The notes under the pieces are model-generated. The model was given only the letters and a program-made list of their open reading frames with translations, did not search any database and was not told the DNA's origin. A stretch of 64,000 nucleotides of DNA from Diatrype stigma (lineage: Eukaryota; Ascomycota; Sordariomycetes; Xylariales; Diatrypaceae). The stretch is from positions 186,001-250,000 of the forward strand of contig JAKJXP020000023.1 of NCBI GenBank assembly GCA_022225965.2, read 5' to 3'. Shown one piece after another: positions 46,101-56,507 of this stretch (the first letter of the stretch is position 1; each line of letters starts with the position of its first letter). Both the position numbers and the translations under genes were made by a program.

Positions 46101-48866
46101 CACATTTTGTGCAATGGAAGTATGCGACGTTATGTAGGAAGCATGTAGACACCACCTCCAATTTCCTCGGTTGTAAACTTATGATAATGCTGTATAACAC
46201 GGGTAGGCTCTGGCTTTTTCCCGCATTCCCGACCGGCATTTCACAGTTGATCGACTGATATACATCTGGACAGTTGCGGTTGGAAAGGCTGATACAACAG
46301 TCAATCAACGGCGAGCGCCTTATATTAGCCTGCACCCTGGGAGGAAATCGAGGGATCTGGCCCCTGATGCTTGCTATACATACTTACCTAAGCCGCCCAT
46401 CTACCACCCATCTACCACATACGCATGCACATACAGGTAGTACCTAGTTACCTGCACTGCTCAATAGTGTAGTGTTGTACGTAAGTATGTACCTACTAGG
46501 TAAGCAGAGTCGCGCGCGCGTTTGTCGTGGTTGCGTGGGCGCCGCAGAGGTGCAGCAATAATTGGAATCAGGAATCATCAGCATTCCAGAAATGGCACGA
46601 ATGGCCCCGGGGGTCGACAAACGTCTGCCAGCTCTGCCCGCCCTCCGCGCAGCTGTCTGTCTGCCCGCAATCTGCAACCTCGAATTTTCAAAAAAATAAA
46701 AATAAAAAAAATATCGAAGCCCAATAGTTACCAATACCAATCCAATCCAATGCCGCATGCCGCATGCCGCCGAGTTCTGCGACTGCGATTGCTACATATA
46801 CCTACATACATACATGGTAGCTATGGACGGGAGTTACAGGAGTGGAGGAGGAGCTGTACTGGGCCCCCCCCCCCCTAGAGTGTCCCAAGTGGGAATGTGC
46901 AGTTCATTAGCCTCTTGTACCTACCTGTAGCCTGTAGGCTGACGGGGCCGGGCTTGCAGGCTTGCAGGCTTGCAGGCCTTTGCAAATCCAGGAACAAGAC
47001 CACGACGGCCGCTGGGGCCGCAGCAGTTTGCCCCAAGGTGCAACCTTGGAACCCAGCAAGCCATCGCCGCCAACGCTCGTCCTCACACTGTATGCGCCCA
47101 CCTCGTCAGCTCGTACACATCCCCGACATCCCAGACATCGTCGTACCATACAGGCGTGAAACAGGCGAGGGTCGATGTACGCTGGATGCCCGGGCAGCAC
47201 CGTATGCCAACCGCTTTGCACGTTCTGCCTGCATGCATAAATTGCTTCCAAGGCTTGTGGGCTTTCCAACGTTTGTAAGATGGGACGGCCTACTTTTTTA
47301 TTCAAGGCAAATGGCGCAAATGGGCAGGATGGCCAGATTGCTCCGCTCCACTTCCAACTCCTTTTTTACGGCGTCCTGGCTAGCGGCCTGGTGGTGCGGA
47401 CAGCCTGTGGTCGTGTGTGGAGTGTGGGCTTGTGGGCTTGTGGGTGGACTTCGTGAAGCATCTCTCACTTGCTGTTGCTGCGTCACTCACTCACTCACTC
47501 ACTGAGTTATCCAGCGATGCTATCCTTTGTGTCCGTGTGTCTGGAGGTTTGAAAAAAGGGCTGAGAGGAGGAGTAAGGTCCAGCTATCACGCGATGGAAT
47601 GCTTCTTCTGACATTCTTCCTAGATCATCATCATCGTTGTCATCATCACCATTCCCATTCCCTCTCCCAGTACATTCTACCAGTCCCTACATTTTTGGAA
47701 GGCCGTCTGGCCGTTTCGTAAGGTCTCATTTCATAACTTGCCTACATATGGGCGCTACTCCGAGGTAATAAAACACCACCTATACGGTATACCTACCTGC
47801 CTATACGTGCCTATACGGTATAATACATGCCTCTCTTGCCTAGCTTGGTCAGACGCCAGCTCTTCCGTTCCCCCAGTTCACTAACCTCATATAGTAGTGC
47901 TGGCAGTCCTTGGGTATCACCAAGAAGGAGTGCTACGGTGCCTACCAATCATACACCTGGCCAGCCGACTAGGGAGCCCCCAGTCTAGCCTCTCCTCTCT
48001 TTCACCCATCCCTCCCAACCAGATCTGTTTCTGCGTGTTTCCCGTTCTCCCCTCCCCCCGTTGCCCATTGTGTGTGTGTGTGTGCATGCCGTGTGTTGCG
48101 TGCTTGTGTGATTTGTGCAGTTCCCGTCTTTCATTTCGCTCCTTTCCCCTTCCTTTCGCCTGTGCTTTGTCTTCTACATCTGCCTCACCTTGTCCTTCTT
48201 TTTTCCTCCGCCGACCTCGTTAGGGATTCCTTTCGACGACAATACCTTTTCGGCGTCGATCGTCTCTTTCAGCCCGAGACCTCCTCCGCCTTGTTCGATC
48301 GTGCCAATTCTCGAATCGAACCAGCGTGGACGAACGCCTACGGCCCTAGCACCCTGCCAAATGCCTCATTGAGATACACCCAGATCATACATCTGTCCAT
48401 TGCGACAACCGCCTTGCTTATTCTTAATTGACGATTTTTATCGTCGTGTCGCTCTTTTGAAACCAGCGCTGGAGATATACCAAGTATTTCTTGGAGGAAC
48501 GTGAGTTGATCTCTCCCTGTGGCGACGGTACACCACGTCGGCGTCGGAAAGTGTTGTTTCGCTACTGCGACGATATGTGGACTGCTGGGGTCAACCTCCA
48601 TGATGGGGCCTTTATAGACTAACATGGTGTGTGCTGAGTAGTATAGCATACACTCGTTGGCATTATATTGTCAAGTACACTCGTTCATCAGATTGCCCTG
48701 ACAAAGTGAGTTGGATTTAAATCCCTTTGACAGCCCTACTTATACTTATACTCTTAACCAAGGCTCAAATAGCTCCAATCATTTAAACATAATCCTGCTC
48801 AATATCAGGATCATATAAGACGTTTAGGGATCTGAAAAAGGAAAACGGAAAACAATTCGGGCAACG
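43105..48866. other. Long intergenic region (second part) leading into MSB2
   Basis: About 5.7 kb without a supported gene. Frames at 43622-44113 (minus, 163 codons) and 43884-44321 (plus, 145 codons) overlap antisense to one another and show no domain. A 10-bp inverted repeat, TGTTCAGGTA/TACCTGAACA, lies at 44942-44951 and 44974-44983. CACTCACTCACTCACTCAC occurs near 47485. The last ~1 kb is pyrimidine-rich (CTCCCCTCCCCCCGTTGCCC near 48050, GTGTGTGTGTGT after it), as expected for a long promoter and leader of the following mucin gene. Confidence 0.4.
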
Positions 48867-51800
48867 ATGCATACGAACACGTTGTTGGCCGCCTGCCTGG
48901 CCTTTGGCTCGCTGGCAAGCGCCCACGCCCACGCCCAGGCCGACAGACCGAAGATCTACTACCCAAGGTCTATCAAGCGCCAGTGGACAAACCAGACGAT
49001 CACCAGTTCCGCCTCACAAACGCGCACCGAAAGCGCACCACTCGATTTAAGTTCGACAGCATCCGATAGTGGCTCTGGTGGAGGACTTGGTAACTTGATC
49101 TCGAGCTTGACAGATGGATTGGGGTTAGGTTCACCGTCGTCACCATCGTCGGCGCAGTCTTCCGGTTCCTCTCAAACCGGGACCAGCAGTGTCACCAGCA
49201 GTTCTGCCACCAACTCGCCTAGTACGACCGACGAAGAGCCTGGACTCACCCTCTTGCCTTCCATCGGCCTGGGGTTGGGGCCATCTGGCACAAATGAAAC
49301 TGAAACATCAATCACGCAAACCCAGGCAACGACGACGACATCTTCCCAGATTCTTCTTGCGCCGACTGGTATCGTGACGTCTACGTCCAGTGCTGTATCA
49401 AGTGCTACATCAAGCGCTACATCAAGCGCTACAGAAGCGACTTCGAGTCCTACTCAGGCAACAACTAGTTCTGGCGGTGGTGGCCTAGGAAATCTCATCT
49501 CCAGTCTTATTAATCCGATCACAAGCGACTCGAGCTCATCAGTGACTGCCAACGCCACTGAATCTAATGCGGCGACAACTGCATCCGCTACCTCGCCGAC
49601 GACTGAGTCGCCTGGACTCCTGCCGACGCTACTGCCGCCTGACGAAAGCACGACATCGAGCACGAGTGCGACAAGCGAGTCCGACGCGGGAGGTCTCTTG
49701 CCCACGCTGTTCCCAGACCCGACGACATCCGATGTCACAGCCAATGCTACCGCACCGACCGCGACTTCGAGCTCGGAGGATGGTGGTCTGCTACCAACGC
49801 TGTTTCCAAGTGATCCATCGACTACTAGTGACGTTGCGAATGCCACCGATAGTACGACCTCGACTCCAGGGGGGTTGCTACCCACACTGTTCCCGGACCC
49901 GACGACTTCCAGTGGGGCGGCCACTGCTACAGAGACCAGTTCAGAAGGAGGAGGCTTGCTACCGACGCTTTTCCCTGACCCAACCACCAGCAGTGAGATT
50001 GGAAATACTACCGAAACGAGCTCAGGGGGTGGCGGCTTGCTACCGACACTGTTCCCTGACCCAACCACCAGCAGTGAGATTGGAAATACTACCGAAACGA
50101 GCTCAGGGGGTGGCGGCTTGCTACCGACACTGTTCCCGGACCCAACTACCAGCAGTGAAATCGCGAATACCACGGAAACGAGCACGGGAGGGGGCGGCTT
50201 GCTACCAACACTGTTCCCAGACCCAACTACTAGCAGCGAGATCGGAAATACCACCGAAACGAGCTCAGGAGGTGGCTTATTGCCGACGCTTTTCCCTGAC
50301 CCAACGACGAGTAGCGAGATTGGGAATACCACGCAAACAAGCTCAGGCGGTGGCGGCCTGCTGCCGACGCTTTTCCCTGACCCTACCACCAGTAGTGAGA
50401 TTGGAAATACTACGCAAACGAGCTCGGGTGGTGGCGGCCTGTTGCCGACGCTTTTCCCTGACCCAACGAGTAGCGAAATAGGGAACTCGACGAGTTCCGG
50501 GGGATTGCTGCCGACGCTGCTCCCGACCGTCCCAGCAACGACCAGTGAAATAGCGAATACTACTGCCACCGCTTCGAGCTCTACGTTCTCTGGTACCTCT
50601 ATCTTCCCTACGGTGACGTCAACGTCGTCGGGCGTGCCCACTGGTTCCACTGAGATTCCTATCGTCAATGGTACGAGCTCTACCTTCCCGGGCACAGCGC
50701 CCACTGCGTCTCCTACCACTTCCGAAACCCCCATCCCTGTAAACTCTACAACTTCTGCAACGTTTATCTCCGCGACCGAAACCTCGTCTCCGATTGTCAG
50801 CCAGAACACAACGATTCCGACTACCGCCGCTCCTACCGAATCTATCGTGTCTAGTAGCATCATTGTACTGCCTTCAAGCAGTAGCTCGCCAACTCCCACG
50901 ACCAGCTCCACGGTACCAGTAGTTATTGTAACGCCTACCACCACATCCAAGGGCCCAGTCTGGACGAGTTTGTTACCCACTGCAACGGTCTCCGAAACCG
51001 AGTGGCTTCCGACGTCCAACCTCTTCCAGCAGTCGTCAACTACCATCAGCACTGGAGGTATCCCAACCGCCACTACTACCGGAATCCCGTCCAGTCTTCC
51101 CAAGGCAATCACTCCCAACGATATCCCCGTGCAGCCGGCGGGTTCGACTCTGATCCAAATTTCTTTCTTGTACGCGGAGAACTACCAGTTCATTGCGAGC
51201 CAGCCTCTAGCGGCGGCCCAAATTTTCAAGTATCTCCCAGAGGCTCTTGCAAACGCAGGTGGCTTTGACGTCAACTCCCCGCAGATCGTCATGCACAGCA
51301 TTGTGCCGTATGACACCATCGAGCCGCTTGGCTATATCACGTCCCAGGCCCTTGTGTACTATCCTGCCGACGCCGTTGAGCAGCTCAGGTCGGATGTCAA
51401 GCTTCCCCAGTCCAAGCTGTACACTAACAACGATGGCCTTGTCCAAAACCTAACCAAGGAGATCAACACTGCTATTGACATCATTCTGGGTTCCACGTTA
51501 GAGGGAAGTGGAAGTGGCAACACGGGTGGCGGCGATGGAGGATCCGCTGACAGTGGAGCGCCAAACAACGACCCTTTCAGCGGTGGTGGTAGCGCACAGG
51601 GAACTACGAGTGGACAGAAGGGTATGGCGGCTGGTATTGCGGTAGGCGCCGCTGGTGTTGCTGGTGCATATGGCGCTGCCATGTTCATCATTGCTCGTCG
51701 TTACAAGAAGAAGAAGCAGGGACACAAGCGAAGCAGCTCCGTTGCATCTCACTCCGAGATGCGCCAATCCCCCAGCCCTGCTCTCATGGGTGGTGCGCTA

Positions 51801-51950
51801 CTGAGCCGGGATTTTACGGGCTATGGTGGAGTCGCAGGGAACAACACACGAGATAGTCAGGGAAGTGGAAGGAGTGGAGGCAACACCTCGGCTCGGACTG
51901 CCAATATTTCGGCACCAGTTGCCGCTGAGAACTCTCTCGGCTGGAACTGA
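48867..51950 (+). CDS. MSB2: Signalling mucin, Msb2-type plasma-membrane sensor
   Basis: This is a single-pass signalling mucin. In fungi Msb2 acts at the cell surface upstream of Cdc42 and the Ste11-type MAPK cascades for filamentous growth, osmotic response and, in plant pathogens, surface sensing. The gene is single-exon, 1027 residues. Residues 1-23 form a signal peptide (LLAACLAFGSLASAHAHA). A very long Ser/Thr/Gly/Pro extracellular region has many N-x-S/T sites. Residues about 270-560 hold ten or eleven copies of a ~27-residue unit starting GGLLPTLFPDPTTSSEIGN. Residues about 750-870 resemble the Hkr1-Msb2 homology domain (STLIQISFLYAENYQF, AAAQIFKYLPEAL, ALVYYPADAVEQL). One membrane helix lies at about 918-942, followed by RRYKKKK and an 85-residue cytosolic tail. 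A 554-codon antisense frame is a composition artefact. Confidence 0.88.
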   Translation: MHTNTLLAACLAFGSLASAHAHAQADRPKIYYPRSIKRQWTNQTITSSASQTRTESAPLDLSSTASDSGSGGGLGNLISSLTDGLGLGSPSSPSSAQSSGSSQTGTSSVTSSSATNSPSTTDEEPGLTLLPSIGLGLGPSGTNETETSITQTQATTTTSSQILLAPTGIVTSTSSAVSSATSSATSSATEATSSPTQATTSSGGGGLGNLISSLINPITSDSSSSVTANATESNAATTASATSPTTESPGLLPTLLPPDESTTSSTSATSESDAGGLLPTLFPDPTTSDVTANATAPTATSSSEDGGLLPTLFPSDPSTTSDVANATDSTTSTPGGLLPTLFPDPTTSSGAATATETSSEGGGLLPTLFPDPTTSSEIGNTTETSSGGGGLLPTLFPDPTTSSEIGNTTETSSGGGGLLPTLFPDPTTSSEIANTTETSTGGGGLLPTLFPDPTTSSEIGNTTETSSGGGLLPTLFPDPTTSSEIGNTTQTSSGGGGLLPTLFPDPTTSSEIGNTTQTSSGGGGLLPTLFPDPTSSEIGNSTSSGGLLPTLLPTVPATTSEIANTTATASSSTFSGTSIFPTVTSTSSGVPTGSTEIPIVNGTSSTFPGTAPTASPTTSETPIPVNSTTSATFISATETSSPIVSQNTTIPTTAAPTESIVSSSIIVLPSSSSSPTPTTSSTVPVVIVTPTTTSKGPVWTSLLPTATVSETEWLPTSNLFQQSSTTISTGGIPTATTTGIPSSLPKAITPNDIPVQPAGSTLIQISFLYAENYQFIASQPLAAAQIFKYLPEALANAGGFDVNSPQIVMHSIVPYDTIEPLGYITSQALVYYPADAVEQLRSDVKLPQSKLYTNNDGLVQNLTKEINTAIDIILGSTLEGSGSGNTGGGDGGSADSGAPNNDPFSGGGSAQGTTSGQKGMAAGIAVGAAGVAGAYGAAMFIIARRYKKKKQGHKRSSSVASHSEMRQSPSPALMGGALLSRDFTGYGGVAGNNTRDSQGSGRSGGNTSARTANISAPVAAENSLGWN
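49690..50545 (+). repeat. Coding minisatellite of MSB2 (~81-bp unit)
   Basis: Ten or eleven consecutive units of about 27 codons are seen. Central units differ by few bases (GAGATTGGAAATACTACCGA recurs), while outer units are more diverged. The graded divergence fits expansion from the middle by slippage or unequal exchange. Unit length changes by whole codons, so the frame is kept. Confidence 0.9.
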
Positions 51951-53120
51951 ACTCTCTGTACATGACAAGCTTTGTCTGTTCTTTTCTTTATCCTTTTCTC
52001 ATTTATGCTTCGATACCCTTCCATCGAGGAATTTACCCGCCCGTCTACGCGGCTTATAATCAGGCGGCGTGGCGGGCGGTCTTCTGATCGGAACTGCGAT
52101 GAATACGAGCACGACCTCACGCTCAGGTTTCCTTGTCATTTGTTTTCTGCTACGACCGGTGGTCGAAAACGTGAACCCACTCCCAAGGAAACACCGGACG
52201 GTATCTCGCAGGCGCCTGGCACCGTAGGGGATTCCTGCCCACCTTTTGTTGGCTGGAGCCCGGTGGCCGGATTACTTCTCGACTAATGTTATTTATTTAT
52301 TTTTTCCAAACTGGGGGCCCGGGTCCTTTTGAGGAGGGAAGGGCGGCAACGGAGTTGTTGGGTTTGTGAGGGGTCGTGTGGATTGTGGGCAAGACAGAAT
52401 CGCGCTGCAAAGGGGGTGGTGTGGTGTGGTGTATAGCTTCGTGCGGGCGGTGGCGGGAGATCCGAAGTGCGTTGAAGCTGTCATGCTCTGTCGACGACGT
52501 TGAATATGGTCAGGAGCTTTGTAGATTCGATCCAACTCCTGAGAATGAATCTAGAACGCCATGTCGTATAATGCTCTGCATATATATCACGAATAGACGG
52601 AAAAATCAAAAACTTAATCAAAACTTAGGCCGCCTCCCGAGCCGGAATCCTCGAGGTCCTGAATCGTCTGCTAACTAATTCTGTCTGTCTTGTCTTGCAT
52701 TATATTATGTTGCCTATGTCGAATTATGCGATGCAATGTCGTGCATAATTAGATCCAGTAAATGTGACACCGGAGATCGTAGCCACCCATGCACCAGCTT
52801 TTTTCCCAATACCGGTAAAGATTGACATCAGCTAAATACGTAAATGCTTATGATTGATTAGGCGTGAGTGAGGTAAGGTAGCGCGTCCATCCAATCTTCG
52901 ACTTCGCGACGTGACAGAGAAAAGTCCACCCCTCATCTCGTCTTTCCAATTTTGAACGTTAAGGGATTAGTAAATATATATGAAACAAAGACAAATCATA
53001 TCTGCAGCATTCCTTACGTAGGTAGGAATGGCTATGATCTCATCGAGCACCTAACACTGCCGCCGTATCATGAACTGAAGAGGTCCCGTCCCGTCGATTC
53101 GCCTATTAACTAGTTAGATT
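51951..53120. other. Intergenic region between MSB2 and the ACS transporter
   Basis: No gene is seen. A TTATTTATTTATTTTTTCC stretch near 52289-52307 may lie in the 3' region of MSB2. The right half is AT-richer and contains the transporter promoter. Confidence 0.4.
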
Positions 53121-55717
53121 ATGGCCGCCAACCGTGACGTTGCTGCGTCACCGTATTCCTCCCAATCGTCCCTGCCGACGAGCGCCCATTTCACTCCCGA
53201 CAGCGACGACAGCGAGAGCGACAGCGAGAGCGGTAGCGGTAGCGATGCGGGGGGCGGTAGGAGTAGGGGAGACAACAGCCGGTTCCGGCGCGGGTTGCTG
53301 CCCCAGCGACAATTAGATGCGGAGCTCGGCGATGTCGACGGCAGCGGCGGCGAATCCTACGAGCTCCAAGACCGCAGTAAATCGGGGTCTGGACGGTACG
53401 CGCGCGCTGCCGCCGCCGATGATGATGACGATGATGGTGGTGGTGGCCGGAATGCATTCTACGAGCAGGAGAATAACGCCTCGGAGAGTAGTAGTGGAGG
53501 AGGTGGTAGGGGTCGGGAGGGAAGGACGACGGGAGGAAGAAGAAGCAGAAGCAGGGATAGGGGGGTCAGCGCCAGCTCGGTCGCTAGCTTCGAGCTGTAC
53601 ACGCCGGACGAGGAGAGGGCGGTGGTGCGCAAGTTCGACCGCCGCCTCGTGCTCTTCTTGAGTCTGTGCTATATGCTCTCTTTCCTGGATAGGTCGAGTA
53701 AGTTGAGTTTATCTAGGCCAGGTCACTGCGAATCCGATCCGTCTCGTCTCGTCTCCTTGTCTTTTTTGCTGCCGTATATTTATACACAAACATCTACATA
53801 TCATCTATCCTATTCCGCCCATGAAGCCCAAATATTAAATGCACTACCAACAACTACTACACCCCAGTTTGAGAAGTCCAAATCCAAATCGAAACCCAAA
53901 CCCTCTTTAGTTGGCATTCACCCCATCCCTGAACAGAACTGACGTGCGCTTGGCTCGGCTTGCTCGCTCGCTCGCCTACAGATATCGGCAACGCGCGCAT
54001 CGCGGGCATGGAGGAGGACCTGCAGACCGCACCGCCGCGGGACGAGTGGTACGAGTGGGCGCTCAGCGCCTTCTACCTGGCGTACATCGCCTTCGAGTGG
54101 ATGTCGCTGCTGTGGCGGGTGATCCCGGCGCACATCTACGTGGCGGCCGTCGTGGCCTCCTGGGGCGTCTTCGCCTCGCTGCAGGCCGTCTGCACCTCGT
54201 ACCCGGCCCTCATCTTCCTGCGCGCCGCCCTCGGCGTCGGCGAGGCTGCCTTCACCGGCGTCCCGTTCTACCTCTCGTTCTTCTTCAAGCGGGACGAGCT
54301 GGCGTTCCGCACCGCTATGTTCATCTCTGGTACGTTTGGGTTCATATCACGTCACTTCACTAGCCCAACTCAACTTCACTACCTACCTGCTTACACTTCT
54401 GCCCCCTTTCATTCCCTCCCTATTCTGCTCTGCGAAAATTCTCACCAAAGGGGGAAAATGAAAATTAATCCTGCCTGCAGCTGCCCCCCTCGCGACAACC
54501 TTCGCCTCGTCGCTAGCCTGGCTCATCCTGAAAGTCGCCGAGGATGGCCCCATCGCCCCGTGGCGCCTGCTGTTCCTCATCGAGGGCTTCCCCTCCGTCG
54601 TGATCGCCACCATCGCCTGGAGCGTGATCCCCGACTCCCCGGGCGCCGCGTCCTACCTCACCGACCGCGAAAAGAAGGTCGCGCGCCTCCGGCTCCGGCA
54701 CGAGAGGAAGCAATCGCAGCGACAACAACGACAACGTTCGAGAGCGGGGGCGGGGGCGTCATCGTCCTCTTTATCCCTACCATCGTCGTCGTCGCCCGCC
54801 CAGAAACCCGCAAACGGCGACAATCTGCGATCGAAGGACGTGCTCTCGGTGGTGCTGGACCCCAAGGCGTGGATCACGGCGGCCATGTTCTTCCTGGCCA
54901 ACATGGCGTACAGCTCGCTCCCGGTGTTCCTGCCGACGGTGCTGCGGGCGATGGGGTTCGGGCCGCAGGCGGCGCAGGGCCTGGCGGCCCCGCCCTACCT
55001 GCTCGCGTTCGCGGCGGTGCTGGTGACGGCGCGGCTGTCGGACCGAGCCGGGGCGCGCGCGCCCTTCGTGGCGGCCCACGCGGCCGCCTCGGCCCTGGGC
55101 TACGCCGGCCTGGCGCTCGCGCGGCCCCTGGCGCTGCCCGCCGCCTGGCGCTACGCCGCCGTCTACCCGGCCGCCGTCGGCTTCTTCAACGTCGTCGTCC
55201 TCGTCCTCGCCTGGTCCGTCAACAACCAGCCCGACGACCGCCGCCGCGGCGCCGGCTTCGCCCTCCTCCAGCTCGTCGGCCAGTGCGGGCCCCTCGTCGG
55301 CACGCGCCTGTACCCCGTGCGCGATGCGCCGTTCTTCGAGGTGAGTGCGTTGAGAATCTATTACGGGTTTTCCTTCCTTCCTTCCCCTTTTTCTCGTTAT
55401 GGAGACCCCCGTGCTCTTCCAAACACGTGTGCCTTTCTTGCCAACTAACCTGGGTGCTGCAGCGCGGAATGTGGGCCTGCGCGGCCGCGATGCTGGGCGT
55501 CGCCGTCCTGGCCCTCCTCCTGAGGTACTACCTGGCGAGAGCGAACCGCGGGCTCGAAGCTTCGGCGAGCGGTGCTGGCCGCAGCGCCGGTGCCGACTTG
55601 GGTGCTATCACGGACGAGGAGGCACAGGGTCTCGTCTCGAGCTATGACTCCCGTGGTGGTGGAGGGGGGGATGGGTCAGGGAAGGGAGGGGAGAAAGGGT
55701 TTCGGTATATGCTATGA
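53121..55717 (+). CDS. MFS transporter, anion:cation symporter (allantoate permease/Dal5-like) family
   Basis: This is a polytopic plasma-membrane proton symporter, probably for a small organic anion such as a vitamin, ureide or carboxylate; the substrate cannot be read from sequence. Four exons are modelled: 53121-53697, 53982-54329, 54481-55340 and 55463-55717. All introns are GT-AG and phases close, giving 679 residues. The N-terminal ~165 residues are a low-complexity Ser/Gly/Asp/Arg-rich cytosolic extension, unusually long. The core begins with VRKFDRRLVLFLSLCYMLSF and the family hallmark LDRSNIGNARIAGM, created by the first splice junction. WYEWALSAFYLAYIAFEW and LRAALGVGEAAFTGVPFYLS follow. 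PWRLLFLIEG and SVIPDSPGAASYLTDREK are also typical. The central loop carries an RQQRQRSRAGAGASSSS insertion. Exons 2 and 3 are strikingly GC-rich. Confidence 0.9.
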
Positions 55718-56507
55718 GATCCATGATCATATATATATATGTTGGCGCTTCGTGTTCAGTATCATCTAACTAGCAGCTTCGTGGTTGGAAGTGCCTTTTG
55801 ATAGGTACATATAAACTATACATCAGAGATACAGAGTAAATAACTGTAATATACCTGGTACTATTATGCCGCTGTTTTGTTAGAAGTGCAGTCTAGACAA
55901 CAGGCTTTCTTTACATACCTGCAAGGTAATTGTATCCTTAGTTAACGTTGCCTATCACGTGTCAAGATGAACCCTCGAATGCAACTCTCCTTTCCAGGAT
56001 CTCACAATAGTATTTGTCATGGATCCCATCATAAACCATTGATAATTGTTCTGCGGTCCAAATATTTGCCCCTTGAGTGCAGATTGTCGCCTTAGTTACT
56101 ACATGCTGTAACTACATACGCTAGCATGCACTATGCAGGTGCAGGCATGACTCTAGGCCTGTACATGCATGATGCGGAAATTGCCCATCAGACCCCATGA
56201 TGACGGTTTGATGCGCCTGAGAGCCCAGGTGCCTTGAGTGGCCAGCCAGGTGCCTTGAGTGGCCAGCCAGGTGGGAAAACGCGCGCGAAACCCGCAGTAC
56301 TTTCATAGTTCCTCCTACTTTTACTCCTCATCACCAGCAACAACCCGTCCACTACAAGCGAACGATTACCGCCAGTATTCGAATTTTCAGACCACGCTTT
56401 CGGCTTCCCACGCCTCAGTACATCCAAGCAAACCCCTTGATTGACTGTGCTATTTCGTATCGCACGGTCAAGACATAATTCACCCAAAGTTAATCCCACC
56501 TTCCTTT
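55718..56507. other. Intergenic region with 21-bp tandem repeat
   Basis: CATATATATATATG lies just after the transporter stop. A 21-bp unit (CCAGGTGCCTTGAGTGGCCAG) is present twice plus six bases at 56225-56272. The remainder is the promoter region of the F-box gene. No gene is seen. Confidence 0.5.
56225..56272 (+). repeat. 21-bp direct tandem duplication
   Basis: Two exact copies of a 21-bp unit plus a partial third lie 236 bp before the F-box gene start. Confidence 0.85.

Noticed and set aside
46444..47505. Overlapping frames up to 202 codons upstream of MSB2
   Set aside because: GC-rich simple sequence (GCAGGCTTGCAGGCTT-type repeats) keeps several phases open; none resembles a protein family.
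49567..50481. 304-codon frame in a second phase inside MSB2
   Set aside because: Shadow of the repeat; Arg-rich composition and no independent start or domain.
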